Shown: positions 17,202-26,331 of the stretch, one piece after another
How positions within the stretch are numbered: position 1 is the first letter of the stretch
Layout of the letters: each line of letters starts with the position of its first letter
Origin: Hyphomicrobiales bacterium
GTDB taxonomy: Bacteria > Pseudomonadota > Alphaproteobacteria > Rhizobiales > Rhizobiaceae
Length of the DNA stretch: 64,000 nucleotides
Assembly (NCBI GenBank): GCA_900469345.1
Contig: UBWZ01000016.1
Span: forward strand, 124,001 to 188,000
Direction of reading: 5' to 3'
Notes under the pieces: generated by a model
Seen by the model: only the letters and a program-made list of their open reading frames with translations
The model's database searches: none
Told to the model about the DNA's origin: nothing
Made by a program: the position numbers and the translations under genes

Positions 17202-18404
17202 ATGAAAATCACTGCGCTCGAGACGATCCAGCTCCCCAGCCTCAACAACATCCTCTGGCTGCATATCCACACCGATGAAGGCATTATCGGGCTTGGGGAA
17301 ACCTTCCGCGGCACGAATGCCGTCGCCGCCTATATCCACTCCGAGGTCGCGCCGGCGCTGATCGGCCAGAACCCGCTGCATATCGACCGCATCTCCAAGC
17401 TGCTGACCGAGACCTATGTGGGCTTCCGCTCCTCGGGTGTCGAAATCCGCGCGGCGTCGGCGGTCGATATCGCACTGTGGGACATCTTCGGCAAAGTCAC
17501 CAACCAGCCGATCCACCAGCTGCTCGGCGGGCTGACGCGCCCGGCGATCCGCACCTACAACACCTGCGCCGGCTATTCCTACAACAGCCGCGGCGCGCGC
17601 CGCTACATCGGGGATGCCGACGAGACTCAAGGGCCTTACGATGACCAGGTCGCCTTTACCAAGGACGCCGGCGCGCTGGCCGAAAGCCTTCTGTCCGAAG
17701 GCATAACGGCGATGAAAATCTGGCCGCTGGATCCGTTTGCCGTAGCCGGTGGCGGCAACTTCATTCATCGGGACGATCTGAAAAAGGGTCTCGAGCCGTT
17801 TCGCAAGATCCGCGATGCCGTCGGCGACCGGATGGAGGTCATGGTCGAGCTGCATTCCATGTGGGACCTGCCGTCGGCGCTGGCGATCGCCCGCGAGATC
17901 AAGCAGTTCCGGCCTTTCTGGATGGAAGATCCGATCAAGATGCAGGATACCGAAGCGCTTACCGTCTACGCGCAGCGTTCCGGGCTGCCGGTCTGCGCCA
18001 GCGAAACGTTGGCGACCCGGGCGCAATTCGTCGAGCTCCTGCGCAAGAACGCGGTGGATTATGTGATGCTCGATATTTCCTGGTGCGGGGGCCTGAGCGA
18101 AGCCAAGAAGATCGCCTCCATGGCGGAAGCCTTTCAGCGGCCGATCGCGCCGCATGACTGCACGGGGCCCGTCGTGTTCGCGGCCTCGATCCATCTGTCT
18201 CTGAATGCGCCGAATGCCGTCTTCCAGGAATCGGTGCGGGCCTATTATTCCACCTGGTATCGCGATCTGGTCACCGTCATGCCTCGGATCGAGAAGGGGA
18301 TGATCTATCCCTTCGAGGGGGCAGGGCTGGGGCTGGAACTCAGCGACTACGTGCTTGGCAATCCCGACGTCCAGCGCCGCACCACGTCGGTCCGAGACCT
18401 CTGA
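17202..18404 (+). CDS. Mandelate racemase/muconate lactonizing (enolase superfamily) enzyme, probable sugar-acid dehydratase
   Basis: 400 residues with the enolase-superfamily capping domain and barrel. Metal ligands are recognisable in MVELHSMWD, WMEDPI and CASE, and the general-base histidine in APHDCTGPV near 310. Members of this type dehydrate aldonic acids to 2-keto-3-deoxy acids, which a DapA-family enzyme can then split. The gene sits after the importer and overlaps the lactonase start by one base, so the three act in one route. The exact acid sugar cannot be named. Confidence 0.85.
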   Translation: MKITALETIQLPSLNNILWLHIHTDEGIIGLGETFRGTNAVAAYIHSEVAPALIGQNPLHIDRISKLLTETYVGFRSSGVEIRAASAVDIALWDIFGKVTNQPIHQLLGGLTRPAIRTYNTCAGYSYNSRGARRYIGDADETQGPYDDQVAFTKDAGALAESLLSEGITAMKIWPLDPFAVAGGGNFIHRDDLKKGLEPFRKIRDAVGDRMEVMVELHSMWDLPSALAIAREIKQFRPFWMEDPIKMQDTEALTVYAQRSGLPVCASETLATRAQFVELLRKNAVDYVMLDISWCGGLSEAKKIASMAEAFQRPIAPHDCTGPVVFAASIHLSLNAPNAVFQESVRAYYSTWYRDLVTVMPRIEKGMIYPFEGAGLGLELSDYVLGNPDVQRRTTSVRDL

Positions 18405-19279
18405 TGCTGCACTTCCAGCCCATCGGCGGTCTCAGCCTTGCGCTCGGCGAAAGCCCGGTGTGGGACGACCGGCGGGGGCTGGTCTTTCTCTGCGATATCC
18501 CGACCGGCCGGCTGATTGCCCTGCGCCTCGGCGAAGGGCTCGTCCGGGAATGGGTGCTCGGGGAAAACGTCTGCTCGATCGGCTTGTGCGACAGCGGCAG
18601 GCTCGTCGTGGCGCTCGCCCGTGAGGTCATCCTGTTCGATCCCGACAGCGGCATATCGCACCCGCTGGCAAAGCTGGAGGGGGAAGTTTCGACCAATAGG
18701 CTCAATGACGGCAAGGTCGGCCCCGACGGCGCGTTCTGGGTCGGCACGACGGACCAGCGGCCGCAAAGAGAGGCGATCTGTTCGCTCTACCGGATCGGCG
18801 CCGACGGCCAGATGGTCGTCCGGAAGTCGGGCCTCATCATCTCGAACGGTCTTGCCTGGTCGCCGGATGGCGGGATCATGTACCATTCGGACTCCGGGGG
18901 GAAATGGATCGAGCGGCACGGTTTCGACGCCGCAACCGGCGAGATGGGCAAGGGCCTACGCATCGCGGAACCGGGCGAGACGGACGGGCGGCCGGACGGT
19001 GGCGCTGTCGATTGCGATGGTCATTACTGGAGTGCCGGTGTGTCGGCCGGTTGCCTCAACCAGTATGCGTCCGACGGTACAGTGCTGCACAAACATCCGC
19101 TGCCGGTTCCATCGCCGACCATGCCGTGCTTTTGCGGGCCGGACCTGAAAACCCTGCTGGTGACCTCGCACCGCTATCTTTCGGCCGAAGCACTCGAGCG
19201 TTATCCGCTTGCCGGAAGCGTGCTCCTGGCGCGGTCGCCGGTAGCGGGCACGCCGGTCCACCGCATGCGGGGGGTGTGA
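18404..19279 (+). CDS. SMP-30/gluconolactonase family sugar lactonase
   Basis: 291 residues of a six-bladed propeller lactonase. Metal-binding positions appear as GESPVWDD (Glu), LNDGKVGPDGAFWVGT (Asn), ISNGLAWSPDG (Asn) and PDGGAVDCDGHYW (Asp region). It hydrolyses aldonolactones to aldonic acids, the step before the dehydratase encoded just upstream. No sugar dehydrogenase producing the lactone is present in this operon. Confidence 0.9.
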   Translation: MLHFQPIGGLSLALGESPVWDDRRGLVFLCDIPTGRLIALRLGEGLVREWVLGENVCSIGLCDSGRLVVALAREVILFDPDSGISHPLAKLEGEVSTNRLNDGKVGPDGAFWVGTTDQRPQREAICSLYRIGADGQMVVRKSGLIISNGLAWSPDGGIMYHSDSGGKWIERHGFDAATGEMGKGLRIAEPGETDGRPDGGAVDCDGHYWSAGVSAGCLNQYASDGTVLHKHPLPVPSPTMPCFCGPDLKTLLVTSHRYLSAEALERYPLAGSVLLARSPVAGTPVHRMRGV

Positions 19280-20205
19280 GCGTGTCAGGGGAGACGGCGA
19301 CCGTTCGTCGCCTCACAGCGCATGGCTATGATCTCACGGTCGATGTCGAACACGGTGCCAGTTTGACGGCGCTGCGCTGGTTTAAGCCCGACGGCGCCTG
19401 GTTCGAGATCCTGCATCCATGCCCGCCCGCGATCGCAGCCAAGACCGGCGGCTGCTTTGTGATGGCGCCGTTTGCCAACCGGCTCGATGGCGGACGGTTT
19501 GCGAGCGCAGGCGGACCGGTCCAACTGCCCCTCAACAGGCCGGAAGAGGACCTCGCGATCCATGGCTTTTCCCGTGACCGTGCATGGATGGTGCTGGACG
19601 CATCAGACGATCGCCTTATACTCGTTGATCATTTTGCCGAAGCCGGCAATCCGTTCGCGTACACCCTGACGCAGGAGATCAACCTCGGTTCCTCCGGCGT
19701 GGAACTGCTGCTGCGCCTCACCAACACGGCAACCGAGAGCCTGCCCTTTGGTCTCGGATTCCATCCGTGGTTCCGCAAGACAGTGGACACATGGCTGACC
19801 TTCGAGGCGACCGTGCAGCTTGGGCGGGATGAACGCGGCTTTGCGATCGAACCGGTCCCTGCAGACGAGGAGCCGTCGTTCCCGTCGGGCGTGGATGTCT
19901 CGGCCATGCCGTGGTTCGACCGCCATTATCCGGGTTGGACATCCAGGACTGCCGGGATCGACTGGCGCCCGGAAGGGGTGCGGATGACGATGCAGGCGAG
20001 GGGAGCCTTCACCAACCTGCAGATCTATGTGCCGGATAGCCTCCCCGTCTTCTGTGTTGAGCCGATCAGCCATGTGCCCGACGTCCACAACCGTCGCGAC
20101 CTGGCCGGGTACGGCGACGTGGCGCTCCTTGCGCCCGGCGAGACGATCGAGGGGGCGATGATCCTCTGCTGCTCCGCAACCAGCCGGACCGGCGCGGACC
20201 GGTAA
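19276..20205 (+). CDS. Aldose 1-epimerase family protein (mutarotase)
   Basis: About 309 residues with the galactose-mutarotase fold. Visible signposts are MAPFANRLDGGRF, AIHGFSRDRAW (catalytic-type His), GLGFHPWF and VEPISHVPD. The GTG at 19276 overlaps the lactonase stop as GTGA; GTG 19282 is possible. It interconverts sugar anomers and closes the rightward sugar-acid operon, ending 6 nt from the stop of the convergent aldolase gene. Confidence 0.88.
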   Translation: MSVSGETATVRRLTAHGYDLTVDVEHGASLTALRWFKPDGAWFEILHPCPPAIAAKTGGCFVMAPFANRLDGGRFASAGGPVQLPLNRPEEDLAIHGFSRDRAWMVLDASDDRLILVDHFAEAGNPFAYTLTQEINLGSSGVELLLRLTNTATESLPFGLGFHPWFRKTVDTWLTFEATVQLGRDERGFAIEPVPADEEPSFPSGVDVSAMPWFDRHYPGWTSRTAGIDWRPEGVRMTMQARGAFTNLQIYVPDSLPVFCVEPISHVPDVHNRRDLAGYGDVALLAPGETIEGAMILCCSATSRTGADR

Positions 20206-20211
20206 CGTGGT

Positions 20212-20970
20212 CTATTTCATCGACGCGAGAAGTGCCTTGCTGCCCGCAGTCAGCAAGCCGATATCAGTGCAGCCCGCGACGAAGACGAAGCCCATGTCCA
20301 GGCAGCGCTTTGCATCGTTCGGGCCGACCAGGATGCCAGGAGGTTTGCCCAGCCTCCGGATCCGTTCGGCAGCCGTTTCCAGAACTGCCCATACTTCCGG
20401 GTGGCCCGGGTTGCCGAGGTAGCCAAGGTCAGCAGAAAGGTCGGCGGGCCCGATGAAAATGCCATCGACGCCATCGACGGCGGCAATGGCTTCAAGGTTG
20501 ACAAGCGCCTCCCGGGTCTCGATCTGGACGATGATGCAGATCTCGTTTTGCACCTGATCCAGTTCGGAGACAAATCGTCCGTAACCGTTGGCGCGCGAGC
20601 CGAGCGACAGGCCCCGGCTGCCGCGGGGAGGGTAGGAGGCACGCTCTACCGCCGCCTTCGCCTCTTCCGCGTTCTGGACAAAGGGCAGGAGCAGTGTCTG
20701 TGCGCCGGCATCCAGATACCGCTTGATGAGCACCGGGTCGTTCCAGGCCGGGCGGACCACAGCGCTCGCGGGGGTCGCCCTCAGCGCCTGCAACTGCGTC
20801 ACAACGGCGGGAAGTTCGTTGGGCGCATGTTCCGTATCGAGCAGCACCCAATCGAAGCCCGCATCGCCCAGAATTTCAGCGGCGATGTTCGAACATAGGC
20901 TCGACCATGCGCCGATCTGCGGGTGCATGTCCTTGATCGCCCATTTGAACCGGTTGCGGTCGTTCAGCAT
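20212..20970 (-). CDS. HpcH/HpaI-family class II aldolase
   Basis: 252 residues. Family marks are LLDTEHAPNE, VVRPAWND, VQIETREAL (metal Glu) and GIFIGPADLSADLG (metal Asp). Such enzymes cleave 2-keto-3-deoxy sugar acids to pyruvate and an aldehyde. It is the last gene of the leftward operon after an IlvD-type dehydratase and a RraA-like protein, which fits a dehydration-then-cleavage route. The ATG at 20970 follows the RraA stop by 10 nt. Confidence 0.9.
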   Translation of the reverse strand: MLNDRNRFKWAIKDMHPQIGAWSSLCSNIAAEILGDAGFDWVLLDTEHAPNELPAVVTQLQALRATPASAVVRPAWNDPVLIKRYLDAGAQTLLLPFVQNAEEAKAAVERASYPPRGSRGLSLGSRANGYGRFVSELDQVQNEICIIVQIETREALVNLEAIAAVDGVDGIFIGPADLSADLGYLGNPGHPEVWAVLETAAERIRRLGKPPGILVGPNDAKRCLDMGFVFVAGCTDIGLLTAGSKALLASMK

Positions 20971-20980
20971 TGCCGTCTCC

Positions 20981-21706
20981 CTAGCGGCCGTTGGTCTTGC
21001 GCCAGGCCTCGTATTTCTGCTGGTACTCGTCCTTGGTGCCCGGATACAGGCCGATGATGGCATCGCCCGCCTTGACCTGTTCGAGCACAAAATCCTCGTA
21101 GCTTTCCATTGCCGTGCATTCGTCGGCGAGTTCCTCCGCCAGATGCGCGGGAATGACCATGACGCCGTCGCGGTCGCCGACCAGCACGTCACCCGGAAAC
21201 ACCGCCACGTCGCCGCAGGAGATCGGCACGTTAATATCCATCGCCTCATGCAGGGTCAGATTGGTCGGCGCCGAGGGCCGTGCGTAGTAGGATGGCATGT
21301 CCAGTGCGCCGATACCGGCTGCATCGCGAAAACCGCCATCGGAGACGACGCCGGCCGCACCACGCAGCGCCAGCCGGGTGATCAGGATCGAACCGGCGGT
21401 CGCGGCTCTTGCATCCTTGCGGGCATCCATGACCAGGACATGGCCGGGAGGGCAGGTCTCGATCGCGACCCGCTGCGGATGGTCTGCATTGCGAAAGACG
21501 GTGATCGGGTTGCGGTCCTCGCGGGCCGGGATATAGCGCAGCGTGAAGGCCTGGCCGACCATCACCTCGGTCTTCGGCGACACCGGCACGACGCCCTGGA
21601 TGAACTGGTTGCGGAGGCCGCGCTTGAACAGCGCGGTGGCAATCGATGCGGTCGAGATCTTCTTGAACTTGGCGCGGGTTGCGTCGCTCAGCACATAGTC
21701 GGTCAT
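20981..21706 (-). CDS. RraA-like family protein (possible HMG/CHA-type aldolase or demethylmenaquinone methyltransferase-fold protein)
   Basis: 241 residues. The motif VSDGGFRDAAGIG (catalytic Arg-Asp pair in HMG/CHA aldolases) and GDVLVGDRDGVMVIP are typical of the RraA/ProA aldolase superfamily. Such genes recur beside IlvD dehydratases and may cleave a 4-hydroxy-2-oxo acid. Its own reaction here is uncertain. The start is at 21706 inside the dehydratase-to-aldolase run. Confidence 0.85.
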   Translation of the reverse strand: MTDYVLSDATRAKFKKISTASIATALFKRGLRNQFIQGVVPVSPKTEVMVGQAFTLRYIPAREDRNPITVFRNADHPQRVAIETCPPGHVLVMDARKDARAATAGSILITRLALRGAAGVVSDGGFRDAAGIGALDMPSYYARPSAPTNLTLHEAMDINVPISCGDVAVFPGDVLVGDRDGVMVIPAHLAEELADECTAMESYEDFVLEQVKAGDAIIGLYPGTKDEYQQKYEAWRKTNGR

Positions 21707-21731
21707 GGTCTTGCCTCTCTCAGAAACGGGC

Positions 21732-23468
21732 TCAATAGATTTCCGGTTCGCCGGCAGTCTTGCCGAAACCGGTCTCCAGGAAATCGAAGTCACAGCCCTG
21801 GTCGGCCTGCGTCACGTGGCGGGAAAACAGCCAGCCGTAACCACGCTCGTAGCGGGGCTTCGGGGCAATCCATATGGCCTTGCGGCGCGCCAGTTCCTCT
21901 TCGCTGACCAGCATGTCGAGGCTGCGGGCCGGCAGGTCGAGACGGACGATATCGCCGGTCTTCAGAAGCGCAAGAGGCCCGCCGATATAGCTTTCCGGCG
22001 ACACGTGCAGCACGCAGGCACCATAGGACGTGCCGGACATGCGCGCGTCCGATATCCGCAGCATGTCGCGGTGGCCCTTCTTGATCAGCGCCTTGGGGAT
22101 GGGCAGCATTCCCCATTCGGGAAAGCCCGGTCCGCCGAGCGGCCCGGCATTGCGCAGCACCATGACATGGTCGGGCGTGACGTCGAGATTTTCGTCGTCG
22201 ATCGCCTTCTTCATCTCCGGATAGCTGTCGAAGACCAGCGCCGGGCCCTGGTGGATGTGATATTTCGGATCGCAGGCGGCCGGCTTGATGACGGCGCCAT
22301 CGGGGCAGAGATTGCCGCGCAGGACCGCCAGAGAACCCTCGTGATAGACCGGGTTGGACAGGGGCCTTATGACATCGTCGTTAAAGACCTTTGCGCCTTG
22401 AAGGTTTTCGCCCATCGTCTTGCCGGTCACGGTCATGGCCGAAAGGTCAAGGCGGTCCTCAATCTGCTTCATCAGCGCGCGCAGCCCGCCCGCATAGAAG
22501 AAATCCTCCATCAGGTAGTCCTTGCCGGAAGGGCGGACATTGGCGATCAGCGGCGTGATGCGGCCGAGCGCATCGAGATCGTCGAGCGTCAGGTCGACGC
22601 CCGCGCGGCGCGCCATCGCGATCAGATGGACGACGGCATTGGTGGAACAGCCGGTGGCCATCGCGACGATCGCGGCATTGCGGCAGGCACCTTCGGTGAT
22701 GATCCTGTCGGGCGTCAGGTCTTCCCAGACCATGTCGACGATCCGCCGGCCGCAGGAGGCCGCCATGCGCTGATGGTTGGCATCGACCGCCGGGATCGAC
22801 GAGGCGCCGGGCAGGGTCAGGCCCATGGCGTCGGCGATCGCCGTCATGGTCGAGGCGGTGCCCATCGTCATGCAGGTGCCGGCCGAACGAGCGATGCCGC
22901 CCTGGACGCCCAGCCACTCCTCGTCAGAGATATTGCCGGCGCGCCGTTCGTCCCAGTACTTCCAGGCATCGGAGCCCGAGCCGAGGATCTTTCCGGCGTA
23001 GTTTCCGCGCAGCATCGGACCGGCCGGCAGATAGATCATCGGTACGCCGGCCGAGATCGCGCCCATCACCAGGCCGGGCGTGGTTTTGTCGCAGCCGCCC
23101 ATCAGCACCACGCCGTCGAGCGGATGCGAGCGGATCATCTCTTCCGTCTCCATCGCCAGCATGTTGCGGTAGAGCATCGATGTCGGCTTGGTGTTGCTCT
23201 CATCGACCGACAGCGACGGCATCTGCACCGGGAACCCGCCGGCCTGCAGGACGCCGCGCTTGACGTCCTGAACGCGGTCCCTGAAATGAGAGTGACAGGA
23301 ATTGAGTTCCGACCAGGTGTCGAGGACGCCGATGACCGGCTTGTCGCGAAAGTCTTCCTCGCCATAACCGAGCTGCATCATCCTTGAACGGTGGCCGAAG
23401 GAGCGCAGGTCGTCGGGTGCAAACCAGCGCGCGGACCGCAGCGTTTCGGGTGTTTTTCTATCTGTCAT
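21732..23468 (-). CDS. IlvD/Edd-family dehydratase, probable sugar-acid (aldonate) dehydratase
   Basis: 578 residues, the usual length for pentonate dehydratases. Cysteines at 58 (ELNSCHSH), 126 (GGCDKTTPG) and 199 (AGTCMTMGT) fit a [2Fe-2S] cluster and metal site, as in L-arabinonate dehydratase; SDARMSGTSYG is the C-terminal family mark. It removes water from an aldonic acid to give a 2-keto-3-deoxy acid. A biosynthetic IlvD role is unlikely because it lies between a dedicated importer and two aldolase-type genes. Confidence 0.9.
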   Translation of the reverse strand: MTDRKTPETLRSARWFAPDDLRSFGHRSRMMQLGYGEEDFRDKPVIGVLDTWSELNSCHSHFRDRVQDVKRGVLQAGGFPVQMPSLSVDESNTKPTSMLYRNMLAMETEEMIRSHPLDGVVLMGGCDKTTPGLVMGAISAGVPMIYLPAGPMLRGNYAGKILGSGSDAWKYWDERRAGNISDEEWLGVQGGIARSAGTCMTMGTASTMTAIADAMGLTLPGASSIPAVDANHQRMAASCGRRIVDMVWEDLTPDRIITEGACRNAAIVAMATGCSTNAVVHLIAMARRAGVDLTLDDLDALGRITPLIANVRPSGKDYLMEDFFYAGGLRALMKQIEDRLDLSAMTVTGKTMGENLQGAKVFNDDVIRPLSNPVYHEGSLAVLRGNLCPDGAVIKPAACDPKYHIHQGPALVFDSYPEMKKAIDDENLDVTPDHVMVLRNAGPLGGPGFPEWGMLPIPKALIKKGHRDMLRISDARMSGTSYGACVLHVSPESYIGGPLALLKTGDIVRLDLPARSLDMLVSEEELARRKAIWIAPKPRYERGYGWLFSRHVTQADQGCDFDFLETGFGKTAGEPEIY

Positions 23469-23508
23469 GAGACCGACCTTGTTGGGCATGCAAAGGATGA
23501 GCTGAAGC

Positions 23509-24378
23509 CTAATCCTTCATGCCCCATTTCTGAATGGTGTGGCGCTCGATCGTCTGGAAAACCAGGTTTTCGACGATCAGACCAATGATGATGACCGTCA
23601 GCAGGCCGGCAAACACGGCTGGAATATCGAGCAGGTTGCGGTTTTCGAAAATGAACCAGCCAAGACCGCCCTGGCCGGACGAGACGCCGAACACGAGCTC
23701 GGCGGCGATCAGCGTGCGCCAGGCAAAGGCCCAGCCGATCTTCAGGCCGGTGAGGATGGACGGAAAGGCCGCCGGCACTAGAATGCGCAGCACGTAGGAA
23801 ATGCCGGTCAGGCCATAATTGGCGCCCACCATGCGCAGGGTCCGCGAGACCCCGAGAAAGCCCGAATGGGTGTTCAGCGCGACGGCCCAGAGCACCGAAT
23901 GCACGAGCACGAAGACGAGGCTGGAGGCACCGAGACCGAACCAGATGAGCGCCAGCGGCAGAAGCGAGATTGCCGGCAGGGGGTTGAACATCGCCGTCAT
24001 GGTCTCGAGAAAGTCGGTACCTACGCGGGTGTTGATGGCAAGGACCGTCAACACCGCTGCCAGAACCGTGCCGATGGCATAGCCCATGAACAGGACCTGC
24101 AACGTCGTCCAGATGCGGGCCGGCAGCGTGCCATCGACAAACCGGTCGACCATGGTCGTCAGGGTATCGCTCAGCGTCGGAAAGAGCAGGGGGTTATCAA
24201 GATAGCTGGCATAGACCTGCCAGATCACCGCAAGCGTCAGGATCAGCAACGTCTTTCGCAGCGCGCTGACGCCCCACAGCGTCTCAAGGGCGTTGAGCTT
24301 CTGCTCGACCGGCTTGACGTTGTCATAGGGTTTGGCAACCTCGACGTCGGACGCAAGGATGATGTTGGGAGACAGCAT
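23509..24378 (-). CDS. NitT/TauT-type ABC transporter permease (SsuC-like)
   Basis: 289 residues. The hydrophobic segments and the loop VSRTLRMVGANYGLTGISYVLRILVPAAFPSI match nitrate/taurine/sulfonate permeases. AAGGA precedes the ATG at 24378 by nine bases. It follows the ATPase gene by 4 nt and precedes the dehydratase by 40 nt, so transport and catabolism are one transcript. Confidence 0.9.
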   Translation of the reverse strand: MLSPNIILASDVEVAKPYDNVKPVEQKLNALETLWGVSALRKTLLILTLAVIWQVYASYLDNPLLFPTLSDTLTTMVDRFVDGTLPARIWTTLQVLFMGYAIGTVLAAVLTVLAINTRVGTDFLETMTAMFNPLPAISLLPLALIWFGLGASSLVFVLVHSVLWAVALNTHSGFLGVSRTLRMVGANYGLTGISYVLRILVPAAFPSILTGLKIGWAFAWRTLIAAELVFGVSSGQGGLGWFIFENRNLLDIPAVFAGLLTVIIIGLIVENLVFQTIERHTIQKWGMKD

Positions 24379-24382
24379 GGCT

Positions 24383-25201
24383 CTATTCCTTGTGACCGGG
24401 CTCGTTCGAAAACAGCAGATTGTGGATGTCGCGTTCGAGCGCTGCAGCGCTGCCGTCCGTCTGGCTCACCTTGTCGACATCGACGACCTCGGCCTTTACC
24501 CGTCCCGGATGCGGCGACAGAAGCAGGATGCGGTTGGAGATCTTGATCGCCTCGGCGATCGAATGCGTGACGAAGATCACTGTGAACTTGGTGTCTTCCC
24601 AGAGCTGCAGCAATTCGTCCTGCATCTGCCGACGGGTCAAGGCATCAAGCGCTGCGAACGGCTCGTCCATCAGGAGGATGTCCGGCTGCATCGCCATGCC
24701 GCGGGCAATCGCCACGCGCTGCTTCATGCCACCCGACAGCGTGTGCGGATAGCTGTCCATGGCGCGGGTGAGTTTCACCTTGTCGATATACTGGCGGGCC
24801 AGCGCCTCGGCCTCATCCTTCGGCAGCTTGCGGGCGACGAGGAGCGGAAACATGACGTTTTCCAGCACGGTCTTCCAGGGCATCAGCTGATCGAATTCCT
24901 GGAACACCATCATCCGGTCGGGGCCGGGACGCGTGACCTGGCGGCCATTGATGTGGATCGTGCCCGACGACGGCGCCATATAACCGCCGACCGCCTTCAA
25001 AAGCGTGGACTTGCCGCAGCCGGACGGGCCAAGCAGCACGAACCGGTCGGACTCACTGACCGTAAAGCTGACGTCTTCGGTTGCGGTGATCAGCAGATTC
25101 GGCGTCTTGTAACGCAATGTCACGCCGTCGACTGACAGGAGCGGGGGCTTGGCCGGGGCCGGCGCAATGCGCTCGGCGGCAGAAGCGGTTGCCTGCATCA
25201 T
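24383..25201 (-). CDS. NitT/TauT-type ABC transporter ATP-binding protein (SsuB-like)
   Basis: 272 residues with Walker [11 protein letters not shown]-loop FQEFDQLMPW, signature LSGGMKQR, Walker B ILLMDEPFAALD and switch THS. The ATG at 25201 has GGAG nine bases upstream. It powers the importer formed with the flanking binding protein and permease. Confidence 0.93.
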   Translation of the reverse strand: MMQATASAAERIAPAPAKPPLLSVDGVTLRYKTPNLLITATEDVSFTVSESDRFVLLGPSGCGKSTLLKAVGGYMAPSSGTIHINGRQVTRPGPDRMMVFQEFDQLMPWKTVLENVMFPLLVARKLPKDEAEALARQYIDKVKLTRAMDSYPHTLSGGMKQRVAIARGMAMQPDILLMDEPFAALDALTRRQMQDELLQLWEDTKFTVIFVTHSIAEAIKISNRILLLSPHPGRVKAEVVDVDKVSQTDGSAAALERDIHNLLFSNEPGHKE

Positions 25202-25222
25202 GGAATTCACTCCGTAAGAGGA

Positions 25223-25245
25223 GCAGCGGCGCATGCCGCCGCTGC
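25223..25245 (-). other. Intercistronic hairpin after the NitT/TauT binding-protein gene
   Basis: GCAGCGGCG (25223-25231) is perfectly complementary to CGCCGCTGC (25237-25245) around a 5-nt loop. It lies between the binding-protein stop and the ATPase start, with no T-run. It probably limits decay of the upstream message. Confidence 0.5.
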
Positions 25246-25261
25246 AGAGGCGTCACGGATC

Positions 25262-26266
25262 TCAGTTGCCGTTGAGATAGGCGCTGTCGGGCAGGTAGTA
25301 GTCCGTCCAGGCCTTCGGCATGGATTTCAGGGTGCCGATCTTGTGGAGATGTTCGGCAAACTTCATGGTGCCCTGCGGATCGGTGCGCCATTCGTCCATT
25401 CCGGGTTCTTTCATCATCGCCATCAGGTCGTCGAGGCTCGTCTTGTCGCCGGAGACCGACTTGTAGGCTTCGAGCGCGCCCTTCGGGTTCTTCTTGATGA
25501 AGGCAATCGCTTCCTCGGTCGCGCTACGCAGCGCCTTGACCAATTTCGGGTTGTCTTCCGCAAAGGCCGTGGTGGTGAAGAATGTCGCCTGGGTCAGCGC
25601 GCCGCCGAGGATCTCGCGCGAGTCCGTTACCTTGTGGACGCCCGGCTGCTTCAGTTCGATGTACTGGAAGGGCGGCGCTGAAAAGTGGTTCTTGACCTCA
25701 TGCTTGGAATTGGCGATCGCGGCAACCGCATCGGGATGTCCAAGCTGCACGGTGTTTGGATCGAACTTCTTGACCTGATCCTCACCGTAGAGCTTGGCGG
25801 CCGCCATCTGCAGCAGGATCGCCTGGGTCGAGACGCCGACGGTCGGCACGGCGATCTTGTCGCCCTGCTGGATGTCCTTGAGTGTGGTGATGCGCGGGTC
25901 GTTGGAGACCATGATGACCGGCTGCGCCGAGCTGGTGATGATGCCCTTGACCTTGCCGCGGGTGCGATCCCACAGGAGCAGAAGATTGCCGGTGCCGGTG
26001 TTGACCACGTCGACATTGCCGGCAAGCAGTGCATCGGTCTGGGCGCCGCCGCCGCTGAATGTCCGCCATTCGACGGTGACGCCCGCCAGCCCATCGGCCG
26101 CCGCCTGTTTCTCGACCAGCTTCTGCGTCTCCATCACATGGCTCGCCAGGTAAAGGATGCCCGGCTGGCGGGTGATCGACAGTGTGGTCTTTTCTGCGGC
26201 ATGGCTCGAACCGGCCAGTCCGAGGGCGAGGGCAAAGGCGGTCATCCCGCGGGTAAGCAGTCTCAT
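25262..26266 (-). CDS. NitT/TauT-type periplasmic substrate-binding protein
   Basis: 334 residues with a Sec signal peptide (cut near GSSHA/AEKT, about 23). The mature part carries ITRQPGILYLASHVMETQ and GNVDVVNTGTGNLLLLW, typical of the SsuA/TauA/NrtA group. GGAGG precedes the ATG at 26266. The family is known for taurine, sulfonates, nitrate and aromatic acids, but here it heads an operon for sugar-acid breakdown, so its ligand may be an aldonate or another small organic acid. Confidence 0.9.
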   Translation of the reverse strand: MRLLTRGMTAFALALGLAGSSHAAEKTTLSITRQPGILYLASHVMETQKLVEKQAAADGLAGVTVEWRTFSGGGAQTDALLAGNVDVVNTGTGNLLLLWDRTRGKVKGIITSSAQPVIMVSNDPRITTLKDIQQGDKIAVPTVGVSTQAILLQMAAAKLYGEDQVKKFDPNTVQLGHPDAVAAIANSKHEVKNHFSAPPFQYIELKQPGVHKVTDSREILGGALTQATFFTTTAFAEDNPKLVKALRSATEEAIAFIKKNPKGALEAYKSVSGDKTSLDDLMAMMKEPGMDEWRTDPQGTMKFAEHLHKIGTLKSMPKAWTDYYLPDSAYLNGN

Positions 26267-26331
26267 TGGTTTCCTCCAGGAAAGGGGCTTCTCCGCCCGT
26301 CCCGCCTTCACTCCCAAAGCGGATAAGGGCA

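Noticed and set aside
16203-18194. A 663-codon minus-strand frame opposite a permease and the enolase-family gene
   Set aside because: Its composition is that of an antisense shadow and no family motif is visible, whereas the plus strand encodes recognisable proteins.
18904-19275. N-terminal extension of the aldose epimerase frame back to 18904
   Set aside because: This part overlaps the lactonase gene in another frame and is arginine-rich shadow sequence; the mutarotase fold starts near 19276, with a GTGA overlap typical of the operon.
21732-23468. Biosynthetic dihydroxy-acid dehydratase IlvD
   Set aside because: The family is shared, but the setting between an importer and aldolase-type genes and the three-cysteine pattern of pentonate dehydratases point to sugar-acid catabolism.
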